Source of the DNA: JBCCGR01 sp039029195
GTDB taxonomy: Bacteria; Pseudomonadota; Alphaproteobacteria; Rhizobiales; Rhizobiaceae
Direction: 5' to 3'
Assembly (NCBI GenBank): GCA_039029195.1
Contig: JBCCGR010000046.1
Span: 1 to 37,038 of the forward strand
DNA: 37,038 nucleotides
Part shown: piece by piece, positions 18,303 to 26,352 of the stretch
Layout of the letters: every line of letters starts with the position of its first letter
Position numbering within the stretch: the stretch's first letter is position 1
The notes under the pieces: generated by a model
What the model saw: the letters and a program-made list of their open reading frames with translations, nothing else
Databases searched by the model: none
Told to the model about the DNA's origin: nothing
Position numbers and translations under genes: made by a program

Positions 18303-18920
18303 ATGGCTGGTGTCAGCGATCTTGTCATGGAAATCACGCCGCAGGTGCTGTTGAAGGCCTATGCCTGCGGTATTTTTCCCATGGCGGAGGAAGCCGATGA
18401 CCCGGCCATCTTTTGGGTCGAGCCGGAAGAACGCGGCGTCATTCCGCTGGATAAATTCCACGTTCCCAAGCGTCTCGCCCGCACAGTGCGTCAGCGACCC
18501 TTCGAAATCCGATTTGATCATGATTTCGATGCGGTGATTTCAGCCTGTGCCCAATCCACCAATAATCGCCCCAAAACCTGGATCAACAACCGTATACGCA
18601 GGCTCTACCGGGAGCTCTTTGATATCGGCCATTGCCACACGGTTGAGTGCTGGAAGGGTGGAGCACTTGTCGGCGGTCTTTATGGCGTGTCGCTGCGCTC
18701 CGCATTCTTTGGTGAAAGCATGTTTTCGCGCGAGCGCGATGCCTCGAAGGTGGCGCTGGTGCATCTGGTGAACCACCTCAAATCCTGCGGCTACACCCTG
18801 CTCGATACCCAGTTCACCACGGCTCACCTGATGTCCTTCGGCGCCATCGACGTACCCAAAGAACAGTACGAAGAACTTCTGGCCGATGCGTTGGAGATTA
18901 TGCCCGAGCGGGTATTTTAA
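18303..18920 (+). CDS. aat: Leucyl/phenylalanyl-tRNA--protein transferase
   Basis: A 205-residue N-end-rule enzyme that transfers Leu or Phe from aminoacyl-tRNA to proteins with N-terminal Arg or Lys, marking them for ClpS/ClpAP. Diagnostic blocks are YACGIFPMAEEADDPAIFWV, the PEERGVIPLDKFHVPK segment, HTVECWKGGALVGGLYGVSL, FFGESMFSRERDASKVALV and DTQFTTAHLMSFGA. It begins 6 nt after accC. The final 62 codons are partly duplicated about 2.4 kb downstream (see 21145-21330), but this copy is complete and ends normally (EIMPERVF). Confidence 0.96.
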   Translation: MAGVSDLVMEITPQVLLKAYACGIFPMAEEADDPAIFWVEPEERGVIPLDKFHVPKRLARTVRQRPFEIRFDHDFDAVISACAQSTNNRPKTWINNRIRRLYRELFDIGHCHTVECWKGGALVGGLYGVSLRSAFFGESMFSRERDASKVALVHLVNHLKSCGYTLLDTQFTTAHLMSFGAIDVPKEQYEELLADALEIMPERVF

Positions 18921-19053
18921 AGCCGCACTCGCTGATCAACAAAGGCACGACAAAACGTCCGTTCAATCGACAATAGTGGTTGGATGAGTGTTGTGAGCTC
19001 GTTTCCCACTCGGTCATCTTCAAGATTGAATGTCCGGCTTGAGATTTGCCAAT

Positions 19054-19404
19054 TCAGACCACCTCAATGGTGCCTTTCATGTGTGGATGAAACGCGCAAA
19101 AATAGCTGGTCTGCATTCCGTGGGTCACCAATATTGTAGCACTCTGACCCTTCGCCAATTCACCTGTGTCCCAACCAGCCTCTGATGCCGTCGCCGTATG
19201 TGGAGCCAAGTCCTCATTGGTCCATCTGATGGTGTCACCGACTTGGACGGTCACAGACTGAGGCTCAAACGTGAAGGACTTGATTACGATGTCATGGGTT
19301 CTTGGCGTCTTTGCCGCAGCAGTTTTGTTTGAAGCGGCCAGGGTGACTGCAGATGCAGCCACCCCAACCAAAACATCTCTCCGGAGTATATTCTTGGTCA
19401 TCAC
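19054..19404 (-). CDS. Amicyanin/plastocyanin-like cupredoxin with Tat signal
   Basis: A 116-residue blue copper protein, probably a periplasmic electron carrier. The N-terminus carries a twin-arginine signal (NILRRDVLVGVAASAVTLAA). The cupredoxin core starts at about residue 35. The type 1 copper ligands are H69 (APHTATAS) and C103, H106 and M109 in YFCAFHPHMKG, the C-x2-H-x2-M spacing of amicyanins. The start overlaps the 3' end of the DUF4142 gene by 4 nt, so they form an operon. The redox partner is not in the window; a role in metal or redox stress is only inferred. Confidence 0.92.
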   Translation of the reverse strand: MMTKNILRRDVLVGVAASAVTLAASNKTAAAKTPRTHDIVIKSFTFEPQSVTVQVGDTIRWTNEDLAPHTATASEAGWDTGELAKGQSATILVTHGMQTSYFCAFHPHMKGTIEVV

Positions 19405-19925
19405 TTCAGTGCCTTGACCATCATTTCAGCGTGCGCCTCATGCGCTTTGAAGATTTTCAAACCTTCTTCGAACAGCGCTTTCACTTCCGGGTTTTCGATG
19501 TTGGGGATGAACACTTCGCCGACCAAAGCATTGACCGCTTTATGGTATGCGAGTTCGTTTTCGGCATAGGCCCTGTCAAATTCGGCTCCGCTAAGCGCGC
19601 TAAATTTCGCAATGATTGCGTCGCCATCCCGATTCAGTTTTTGACTTAAAAAATTGTCCTTGGCTTCTGCACCAAGCTTCTTGAGCAGAGCCAGAGCTTG
19701 CTCGTTCACCGCTTCATGGTCGCGGATCATCGTTTTGGCAAATTTATGAATTTCAGGGTTCTTTGACTTCGCCAGCGCCAGATGGGCATAACGGATATCG
19801 AGATTGTCCGCCGTGTAGGCCACGTGGGCTATTTCCACATCACTCAATTCTGCTGGATCGTTGGCGAGCGCCTGCGTTGCAAACAGCATCCCAGCAACGG
19901 CAATTCCAGTGAGAAACTTCTTCAT
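19401..19925 (-). CDS. DUF4142 periplasmic helical protein
   Basis: A 174-residue exported protein of the DUF4142 family, which adopts a ferritin-like four-helix arrangement. Residues 1-21 are a signal peptide ending ALA. The mature part is almost entirely helical with conserved His and Glu spaced for bundling (AHVAYTADNLDIRYAHLALA, FAKTMIRDHEAVNEQALALL). Function is unknown. A CAGGAGTT ribosome-binding site precedes the ATG. It is first in an operon with the cupredoxin and divergent from the AraC regulator, which is a plausible controller. Confidence 0.88.
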   Translation of the reverse strand: MKKFLTGIAVAGMLFATQALANDPAELSDVEIAHVAYTADNLDIRYAHLALAKSKNPEIHKFAKTMIRDHEAVNEQALALLKKLGAEAKDNFLSQKLNRDGDAIIAKFSALSGAEFDRAYAENELAYHKAVNALVGEVFIPNIENPEVKALFEEGLKIFKAHEAHAEMMVKALK

Positions 19926-20060
19926 TGTTAACTCCTGATTTGATTTTCACCTCTTCCGGATACAATGAGTTGAGATGGCCAAACATGTCAGATCATGCGA
20001 AAATCTGTGCAGATCGTTCAAGACTCTGTACAAAGGCAGATATCTCTGTATCTCTTGCAC

Positions 20061-20999
20061 ATGCTTGATCTTCTCAGTGACATCCTCACCAATCTCTCCA
20101 TGCGTGGAACGCTGTATTTCCGCACATCGCTGACCACCCCATGGGGAATTGAGGTTCCGCCGTATGAAAATGTCGCCCGCTTCCATTTCGCTCATCGCGG
20201 CGGTTGTCTGATTGAAGTCGAAGGCTGCAAGAAGCCGGTTACAATCGCGCAGGGAGACTTGCTCATCATTCCTCACGGAGCGTCTCACAAGCTCTACTGC
20301 GCACCAGAAACCAGAAACAGCGTCCTTCCGCTGGATACGGTGGTTGAGAGGTCGGGTTTCACAGGAACAGGGGTCTTGGTCTACGGGGGCGATGAGGATG
20401 ATCGAGACACTCAACTCATTTGTGGTCACTTCTCGTTCGAACCCCAAGCAAAACATGTGTTGCTGGAACGGCTCCCACCCTTCATTCACCTCAAGAACTA
20501 CGGAGAAACTGCCGGAAAGTGGATGGAAGCGACGCTGCGGGTGATCGGCGATGAAGCTGGTGGTCAGCGAATGGGGGGAGATTTGATTGCCCTAAAAATG
20601 TCTGAGGCCATTCTGGCGCAAGCCATACGCACGTTCATCGAGAGTAATGATGCACCAGAATGGGGACTTGGTGCGTTCTCAGATACAAACCTGCGGCGCG
20701 CGCTGGATGCCTTTCACAAGGCGCCCGTCCAAAACTGGACAGTGGAAGCATTGGCGCACGCTGCCGGCATGTCTCGAACCAGTTTTGCTGTCTCGTTTCA
20801 AAAGAAAATGTCGATGACACCCATGGAATATGTCACCGCATGGCGCATCGAAATCGCCAAGAGATTGCTGATGACTCCGAGCAACACGCTGACAGATGCC
20901 GCAGAGGGCGCAGGCTATGCATCCGATTCCGCGTTTGCTCGTGTTTTCAAGAAGGAGACCGGTATGACGCCTGCCAGCTTCAGGAAGTCAATGTGCTGA
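20061..20999 (+). CDS. AraC-family transcriptional regulator with cupin N-terminus
   Basis: A 312-residue DNA-binding regulator. The N-terminal cupin-type sensor (LDLLSDILTNLSMRGTLYFR, then ENVARFHFAHRGG) is of the Cupin_6 type. The C-terminal two helix-turn-helix domain is complete: WTVEALAHAAGMSRTSFAVS and TLTDAAEGAGYASDSAFARV, ending in the FKKETGMTPASFRK AraC signature. I place the start at 20061 because family members begin near M-D-x-L-S-D-I-L; the frame is open to an ATG at 19995. Neither has a good ribosome-binding site. It is divergent from the DUF4142/cupredoxin operon and a likely regulator of it. Confidence 0.87.
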   Translation: MLDLLSDILTNLSMRGTLYFRTSLTTPWGIEVPPYENVARFHFAHRGGCLIEVEGCKKPVTIAQGDLLIIPHGASHKLYCAPETRNSVLPLDTVVERSGFTGTGVLVYGGDEDDRDTQLICGHFSFEPQAKHVLLERLPPFIHLKNYGETAGKWMEATLRVIGDEAGGQRMGGDLIALKMSEAILAQAIRTFIESNDAPEWGLGAFSDTNLRRALDAFHKAPVQNWTVEALAHAAGMSRTSFAVSFQKKMSMTPMEYVTAWRIEIAKRLLMTPSNTLTDAAEGAGYASDSAFARVFKKETGMTPASFRKSMC

Positions 21000-21144
21000 A
21001 ACCAGACATGTTCGGTACATGATGAAACGGCGCTTTTTCCACATATCACCGCTTCAGGCACCGCATAACCATTCCACTTTCGGGCTGAATTCGTCCCAAA
21101 AACGATCAATTCTCGCGGCTCGAGCTTAAAATCTCCCGTCAAAA

Positions 21145-21330
21145 CGCGGTGCCTAAAAAGTGGCTCTGGTGCATCCGATGAGCCACATCAAATCCTGCGG
21201 TTACACCCCGCTCGACACTCAATTCACCACTGCCCACCTGATGTCCTTCGGCGCTATCGACATACTCAGCGCGGACTATGAGGTGCTGTTGGCGGATGCG
21301 TTGGAGATTGTTGCCCGAGCGGGTTTTTTA
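21145..21330 (+). pseudogene. Truncated, frameshifted copy of the aat 3' end
   Basis: This stretch aligns with aat positions 18735-18920. From 21151 to 21309 I count about 31 mismatches in 159 aligned bases (about 80% identity) with no indel. The encoded peptide shares SCGYT-LDTQFTTAHLMSFGAID with Aat. One extra base near 21310 shifts the frame; removing it would restore the ending EILPERVF and a TAG stop at the position of the aat stop. The first two thirds of aat are missing, so this cannot be a working gene. The rest of the spacer 21000-21468 holds nothing else I recognise. Confidence 0.9.
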
Positions 21331-21468
21331 GGGGATGGGGACTGAATGATGCAGAGCGCTGTTGGATGCGACACCGAATAGCTGCTTGGAGCCCTTGGTT
21401 CACAGGACAATCTTGTCGCTCTCAGGCTAAAGGTCACAGCCGAATTGTATGTGAAAGACAGAGAGCTC

Positions 21469-22386
21469 TCATTGTCGCCCAGCAACTTCTCGAAGGTTTT
21501 CATCCAAGTGTTCGATGATATGGTTGAGCGTATTGGAACGAATATCGTCGCGATTGGTTGCAATCGCAAGTTGGCGGTTCGGAGTGGCAAAACTGATGGG
21601 AAGCACCGAGATGTCAAATTTGGTCGAGAGGGATTTTACTACCAGTTCAGGAAGGACCGTAAGGGCATTCGAATGTTCGAGATAGCTCGCAATTGCCGCC
21701 AGCGACCCACCTGAAAATCCAACAGTAATGTCCTTGACTTCAAGTGTACTCAAAACATCCCGCATGTCACGATTGAGCGGACTTCCGGGCGGTGGAGCGA
21801 TCCAGTCATAGTCCAGCAAAGCCAGCGGTCGAGCGCTTGAAAGCCGGTTCAAGGGATGATCGCGTCGGCAAGCGATGATGTTTTTGACCTCGATTGTACT
21901 GTGAACTGTGATCTCCTGGTCCGGTCCCGTTGGCTCAAGTGGACAAACAGCAAGATCGAGTTGCCTGTGTTTAAGCCGATCAAACAGGTTTTCCGTGTAG
22001 CCATAGTGTTGATTGACGCGGACCGCAGGGTGGGATGACTGAAACTCCGAGATCATCGAAATCAGCACGCCATCATTGAAAAACGGGGTGGCGCCGAAGT
22101 TGATTTCACCACCAATACCGCTTCTGAAAAGGTCAATCGCGTCTTCCGCCCGCTCCTGCGCAAGACGAATTGCGGCACCCTGAGTGGCGAGCGATTCTCC
22201 CAAATTGGTCATCGACCAGGGGCGTTTGGACCGGTCAAACAATGGGGCGTCAAGCCGGATTTCCATGTCCGAGACCAGTCGGGACAAGGCCGGTTGGGAT
22301 GTGCCTAAGGCCCTTGCGGCGGCTGTGAGACCACCGTGTACTTGAATCACATGAAGCGCGTGAAGATGTTTGGGGTCAAATATCAT
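21469..22386 (-). CDS. LysR-type transcriptional regulator of the aromatic cluster
   Basis: A 305-residue LysR regulator. The winged helix-turn-helix lies at about residues 3-62 (LHALHVIQVHGGLTAAARAL, then GTSQPALSRLVSDME). The rest is the periplasmic-binding-like effector domain, starting near residue 92 (GGEINFGATPFFNDG). It is divergent from the maleylacetate reductase gene, the usual layout for LysR control of aromatic catabolic operons. A 17-nt palindrome covering its own start codon is a probable operator and suggests autoregulation. The inducer is not known; cis,cis-muconate-like ring-cleavage products or the substrate are typical for such systems. Confidence 0.9.
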   Translation of the reverse strand: MIFDPKHLHALHVIQVHGGLTAAARALGTSQPALSRLVSDMEIRLDAPLFDRSKRPWSMTNLGESLATQGAAIRLAQERAEDAIDLFRSGIGGEINFGATPFFNDGVLISMISEFQSSHPAVRVNQHYGYTENLFDRLKHRQLDLAVCPLEPTGPDQEITVHSTIEVKNIIACRRDHPLNRLSSARPLALLDYDWIAPPPGSPLNRDMRDVLSTLEVKDITVGFSGGSLAAIASYLEHSNALTVLPELVVKSLSTKFDISVLPISFATPNRQLAIATNRDDIRSNTLNHIIEHLDENLREVAGRQ

Positions 22387-22400
22387 ATCAGATTGATATG
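22384..22400. promoter_or_regulatory. Putative LysR operator (palindrome)
   Basis: CATATCA-GAT-TGATATG is a perfect 7-bp inverted repeat with a 3-nt centre. It contains the T-N11-A LysR consensus (T22386 to A22398) and includes the lysR start codon. It overlaps the -35 region of the divergent promoter. Confidence 0.6.
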
Positions 22401-22421
22401 CTAGTGAACCAATTCAATATT
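22393..22421 (+). promoter_or_regulatory. Putative promoter for the aromatic operon
   Basis: TTGATA (22393-22398) and AATATT (22416-22421) are separated by 17 nt, matching sigma-70-like -35 and -10 boxes at 5/6 and 4/6. The surrounding region is markedly AT-rich compared with the rest of the window. It lies about 50 nt before the maleylacetate reductase start. Confidence 0.45.
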
Positions 22422-22473
22422 TCAAATCTATATTTTTATTTTGCAGTCTGTGGTTTCGACACGGGAACCACCT

Positions 22474-23538
22474 ATGAGCCTGCAATTTTCCTATGTGACG
22501 AACCCGACGCACGTGTTCTTCGGGAAAGGGTCGGCCTCCAGAGCGGCCGAAGCGGCCGATATTTTGGGCTGCAAGCGTCTGCTGGTGCTCGCAACACCTC
22601 AGCAGAAGGCCATGGCGGAGGAGCTGGCCTGTCGGTTGGGTGACCTGTGTCTCGGTGTTTACGCCAAGGCGAAAATGCACACACCCGTCAAGGTGACCAC
22701 TGCCGCCATGCGGGTCATCGAAGAACAGAAAGTGGATGGCGTTGTGTCGCTTGGCGGTGGCTCCACGATTGGCCTGGGCAAAGCCATTGCGTATCGAACA
22801 GGCTTGCCTCAAATCGCCATTCCGACGACCTATGCCGGTTCTGAAGTCACCCCAATTCTGGGCCAGACCGAAAACAATACCAAGACGACGCTGCGGAGTT
22901 CGAAGGTGGTGCCTGAGGTTGTCATTTATGACCCGACCTTCACCCGCTCCCTGCCGCAGGCAATGAGTATCACGAGCGGCATCAACGCCATCGCGCATGC
23001 TGTGGAAGCGCTCTATGCCGAAGACCGCAATCCGGTCTCGTCAATGATGGCCGCAGAAGGGGCAAACGCGCTGATTGATGCCCTGCCGCTCATCGCCAAA
23101 GATGGTGCGGACGATCAGGCGCGCGAAAAGGCATTGTACGGCTGTTGGCTGTGCGGAACCGTTTTGGGCAATGTGGGCATGGCGCTACACCACAAGCTCT
23201 GTCACACGCTCGGTGGTTTGTTCAACCTGCCCCATGCTGAAACCCACACGGTGATCTTACCTCACGCGACGGCCTACAATTATCAGTCTGTGCCGGATCA
23301 GCTTGCGCCACTGTGCGCGGCGCTGGACACCGACAGTCCCGGGGAAGGTTTGTTCAAGTTTGCCCGCAAACTTGGCGCCCCCACCTCGCTGCGCGAACTG
23401 GGGATGGATGAGGAAGGAATTGATTTGGCCACCGATCAGGCGATGGCAAATCCGTACTGGAACCCCAGAAGACTGGATCATCGCGAAATCAGAAAGCTGA
23501 TCGAGAACGCCTATTTTGGCCACAGGCCAGGGGGTTGA
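22474..23538 (+). CDS. Maleylacetate reductase (iron-type alcohol dehydrogenase family)
   Basis: A 354-residue enzyme predicted to reduce maleylacetate with NAD(P)H to 3-oxoadipate, the step after hydroxyquinol ring cleavage; members also reductively remove a 2-chloro substituent. Seen features are the N-terminal VFFGKGSASRAAEAADILG, the nucleotide-binding VDGVVSLGGGSTIGLGKAIA, PTTYAGSEVTPILGQTE, and the histidine region GMALHHKLCHTLGGLFNLPH with HTVILPHATAYN. Family length is about 350, so it is complete. The ATG at 22474 was chosen over a TTG at 22441. It is the first gene of the cluster, and a gap of only 37 nt leads to the transport genes. Confidence 0.92.
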   Translation: MSLQFSYVTNPTHVFFGKGSASRAAEAADILGCKRLLVLATPQQKAMAEELACRLGDLCLGVYAKAKMHTPVKVTTAAMRVIEEQKVDGVVSLGGGSTIGLGKAIAYRTGLPQIAIPTTYAGSEVTPILGQTENNTKTTLRSSKVVPEVVIYDPTFTRSLPQAMSITSGINAIAHAVEALYAEDRNPVSSMMAAEGANALIDALPLIAKDGADDQAREKALYGCWLCGTVLGNVGMALHHKLCHTLGGLFNLPHAETHTVILPHATAYNYQSVPDQLAPLCAALDTDSPGEGLFKFARKLGAPTSLRELGMDEEGIDLATDQAMANPYWNPRRLDHREIRKLIENAYFGHRPGG

Positions 23539-23575
23539 AGACCCATTTGTTCATGAATTCACTAGGGAGGAGAAA

Positions 23576-24892
23576 ATGAACATCTTTAAGAAACCAACCA
23601 GACGCCAGTTTTTGGCGACGTCTGCCGCTGCTGGCACATTGGCTGCGAGCGGTCCATTCATGCCAGCGGTGCATGCTCAGGCACGCAGCCTGAAAATTGG
23701 CTATGTCAGTCCGAAAACCGGACCGTTGGCGGCTTTTGCCGAAGTTGATGAGTTCATCATCAACGGATTTCTCAAAAGTGTTTCCGGCGGCATTCGGGCC
23801 GGCTCCAAGTCCTACAATGTGGAAGTTGTCGTCAAGGACAGCCAGTCCAATCCCAACAGGGCGGCGGAAGTCGCGAAAGAACTCGTGGTGGACGATGAGA
23901 TCGACATGATGGTTGTGGGTCACACGCCTGAGACCACAAATCCGGTGTCGACCATTTGCGAAATCGAAGAAATTCCATGCGTTTCGACGCTGGCACCGTG
24001 GCAGCCCTGGTTCATCGGACGGCAGGGAAATCCCGGTGATCCGGGATCCTGGAAGCCATTTGACTACACCTATCACATGTTCTGGGGGCTCGAAGACATC
24101 ATCGCGGTCTTCACAAACATGTGGAAGCAACTTGATACCAATAACACCGTAGGCGGGCTGTTTCCAAATGATGCCGATGGCAACGCATGGGGTGATCCGA
24201 ACGTGGGATTTCCCAAACCGCTTGGCGCACAAGGGTTCAAACTGACCGACCCGGGTCGATACGAAAATCTGCAGGATGATTTTTCCGCACAGATTTCCGC
24301 GTTTAAGGATGCCAATGCAGACATCGTTACCGGTGTGGTATTGCCACCGGATTTTGCGACGTTCTGGACACAGGCCGCACAGCAGGGCTATCGCCCGAAG
24401 ATTGCTTCTGTGGGCAAAGCGATCCTGTTCCCGTCTGCTGTCAATGCCATTGGAGATGCTGCTCAGAACCTTTCTTCAGAAGTCTGGTGGTCTAGCTCCC
24501 ATCCATTCAAGTCATCGTTGAACGGAAAGTCCGCCAAAGAAGTATGCGACGCATACGAAAGCGAAACCGGCAAACAGTGGACCCAACCGCTTGGCTTTGT
24601 GCATGCCCTGTTCGAGGTGGCCGCCGATGTCATCAAGCGAGTCGACAGCGTCAATGATACCGATGAAGTTGCAGCAGCCATCGGGGCGACCAAGATGGAC
24701 ACGCTGGTGGGGCCAATTGCCTGGGACGGTGCAAAACTGCCGCCATTCGCGCAGAAGAACGTGACCAAGACGCCGCTGGTGGGTGGCCAATGGCGAAAGT
24801 CAGATGACGGCAAATTCCGCATCGTGATTGTTGACAATCAGACTTACCCCGACATTCCGGTCGGCGGTGAAATGCAGCCGATTGGCTTATGA
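23576..24892 (+). CDS. HAAT/Liv-type ABC transporter substrate-binding protein
   Basis: A 438-residue periplasmic binding protein of the branched-chain amino acid/amide (HAAT) family, the Periplas_BP_6 fold. The N-terminus is a Tat signal (KKPTRRQFLATSAAAGTLAA) with cleavage near VHAQA. The mature protein begins LKIGYVSPKTGPLAAFAEVD. Several such proteins bind aromatic acids rather than amino acids, and the flanking enzymes make an aromatic ligand likely here (inference). The strong AGGGAGGAG ribosome-binding site at 23564-23572 indicates high expression. A stem-loop follows the gene. Confidence 0.92.
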   Translation: MNIFKKPTRRQFLATSAAAGTLAASGPFMPAVHAQARSLKIGYVSPKTGPLAAFAEVDEFIINGFLKSVSGGIRAGSKSYNVEVVVKDSQSNPNRAAEVAKELVVDDEIDMMVVGHTPETTNPVSTICEIEEIPCVSTLAPWQPWFIGRQGNPGDPGSWKPFDYTYHMFWGLEDIIAVFTNMWKQLDTNNTVGGLFPNDADGNAWGDPNVGFPKPLGAQGFKLTDPGRYENLQDDFSAQISAFKDANADIVTGVVLPPDFATFWTQAAQQGYRPKIASVGKAILFPSAVNAIGDAAQNLSSEVWWSSSHPFKSSLNGKSAKEVCDAYESETGKQWTQPLGFVHALFEVAADVIKRVDSVNDTDEVAAAIGATKMDTLVGPIAWDGAKLPPFAQKNVTKTPLVGGQWRKSDDGKFRIVIVDNQTYPDIPVGGEMQPIGL

Positions 24893-24899
24893 CTGAAGG

Positions 24900-24922
24900 A
24901 TGGCGGGGCTCGTTCCCGCCAT
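24900..24922 (+). other. Intra-operon stem-loop after the binding-protein gene
   Basis: ATGGCGGG (24900-24907) pairs perfectly with CCCGCCAT (24915-24922) around a 7-nt loop. It is followed by GCTCTTTCTC, not a run of Ts, so it is more likely an mRNA-stabilising or partial-termination element than a full terminator. It lies between the binding-protein gene and the first ATPase gene, where such elements commonly raise binding-protein levels. Confidence 0.6.
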
Positions 24923-24934
24923 GCTCTTTCTCAC

Positions 24935-25648
24935 ATGCTGCTTGAAGTCCGCAATCTGAACAAAAGCTTTGGGGCCGTTGTGGTGGCCGAAGATGTGTCT
25001 CTCGACGTCGATGACGGCGAGGCGCTGGGCATTATCGGTCCAAACGGCGCCGGGAAGACATCGCTTTTCAATCTGCTGACCGGAACGATATCTTCCACAA
25101 GCGGATATATTGGTCTGGAAGGCAGGGATATCACCCGCATGCCAGCGCGAAAGCGCGTTCATGAGGGCATAGGACGCAGCTACCAGATCCCTCAACCTTT
25201 CGAACACATGACAGTGTTCGAAAACACCTCAGTTGCGGCTTGCTTTGGTCGAAACGCGCGGGAAAGAGACGTGCGGCACGATGTTCTGGACATCCTTTAT
25301 CAAACGGGTCTGTTGCCCAAGGCAAACCTTCCAGCGGGAGGATTGTCGCTCCTTGAGCGCAAGCGGCTTGAGATGGCCAGAGCGTTGGCAACCAAACCCC
25401 GCCTATTGTTGCTCGATGAGATTGCCGGTGGGCTGACGGAAGTAGAGTGCCAGTCGCTCATAGCCACTATTCAGGAAGTCAACGCAGATGGAACGACGAT
25501 CATTTGGATTGAGCACGTCACCCACGCACTGCTGGCGGTTGTCAGCCGCCTGATTGCGATTGATTTTGGAAAGATCATCGCGGAAGGCCGCCCGGCTGAT
25601 GTGATGGGATCAGAAGCCGTGCAACGTATCTATCTGGGGATGGAATAG
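24935..25648 (+). CDS. LivG-type ABC transporter ATP-binding protein
   Basis: A 237-residue ATPase of the importer. Walker A is GPNGAGKTSLFN and Walker B is LLLLDEIAGGLTEVE, followed by the H-loop WIEHVTHALL. The ABC signature is degenerate: LSLLERKRLEMA, lacking the usual glycine(s) of LSGGQ or LSYGE. The LivG-specific loop is short, so the protein is shorter than the usual 250-260. There is no clear ribosome-binding site before the ATG; translation may depend on the preceding stem-loop region. It overlaps the LivF-like gene by 1 nt. Confidence 0.9.
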   Translation: MLLEVRNLNKSFGAVVVAEDVSLDVDDGEALGIIGPNGAGKTSLFNLLTGTISSTSGYIGLEGRDITRMPARKRVHEGIGRSYQIPQPFEHMTVFENTSVAACFGRNARERDVRHDVLDILYQTGLLPKANLPAGGLSLLERKRLEMARALATKPRLLLLDEIAGGLTEVECQSLIATIQEVNADGTTIIWIEHVTHALLAVVSRLIAIDFGKIIAEGRPADVMGSEAVQRIYLGME

Positions 25649-26349
25649 TGGCTTTTCTTCAGACCCACCATCTCACGGCGTTCTACGGTGATTTTCAAGC
25701 GCTCTATGGCATCGACTTCATTCTGGACGAAGGCGAAACAATTGCCATTGTTGGTGCCAATGGCGCTGGCAAGTCAACATTTCTGGCATCGTTGACGGGC
25801 CGCAGGCTGGTAGAGCCAAAAATGATCGTGTTCGATGAAAAGCCCATCGGTGGGTTACGTCCTGCCGAGATACTCTCGCGGGGGATTGCGCTCGTTCCGG
25901 AAGGACGGCAGCTTTTTCCATCACTCTCCGTTGAAGAGAACCTGCTGGTTGGCAACTACGGTCGCAAGGTCCGCGGACCGTGGAACCTGTCGCGCGTCTA
26001 CAGCCTTTTTCCAATTCTTAAAGAGCGCAAACACCAGGCATCCACGTCGCTGTCCGGAGGACAACAGCAGATGGTTGCACTGGGGCGCGCCCTCATGTCC
26101 AATCCAAGATTGCTGTTGTGCGATGAAATAAGTCTTGGTCTGGCACCTGCGGTCATCAAGGACATCTATGTGGCGCTGGATGAAATTCGCGGCGAAGGTT
26201 CCAGCGTCGTCATCGTAGAGCAGAACATTTCCCAGGCCCTTGATGCCGCTGATCGCCTTTACTGCCTGCTCGAAGGGCGCGTAACCCTGACCGGCAAGCC
26301 TTCAGAACTATCCATGGACCGAATCCGTTCGGCATATTTCGGAGGATAG
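25648..26349 (+). CDS. LivF-type ABC transporter ATP-binding protein
   Basis: A 233-residue ATPase, the second of the HAAT importer. It has a canonical Walker A (GANGAGKSTFLASL), Q-loop region, intact signature LSGGQQQMVALGRAL, Walker B RLLLCDEISLGLAP and H-loop IVEQNISQAL. It starts with GTG at 25648, sharing one base with the stop of the LivG-like gene. The permease gene follows after 3 nt. With one degenerate partner, the heterodimer may have one strong catalytic site. Confidence 0.93.
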   Translation: MAFLQTHHLTAFYGDFQALYGIDFILDEGETIAIVGANGAGKSTFLASLTGRRLVEPKMIVFDEKPIGGLRPAEILSRGIALVPEGRQLFPSLSVEENLLVGNYGRKVRGPWNLSRVYSLFPILKERKHQASTSLSGGQQQMVALGRALMSNPRLLLCDEISLGLAPAVIKDIYVALDEIRGEGSSVVIVEQNISQALDAADRLYCLLEGRVTLTGKPSELSMDRIRSAYFGG

Positions 26350-26352
26350 AGG

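Noticed and set aside
18921..21145. Integrase or transposase that could explain the duplicated aat end
   Set aside because: No recombinase-like protein is present in the interval, so a classical integrative element cannot be claimed.
21160..21345. Short open frame as a real small gene
   Set aside because: It is a 5'-truncated copy of the aat 3' end with a frameshift; listed as a pseudogene instead.
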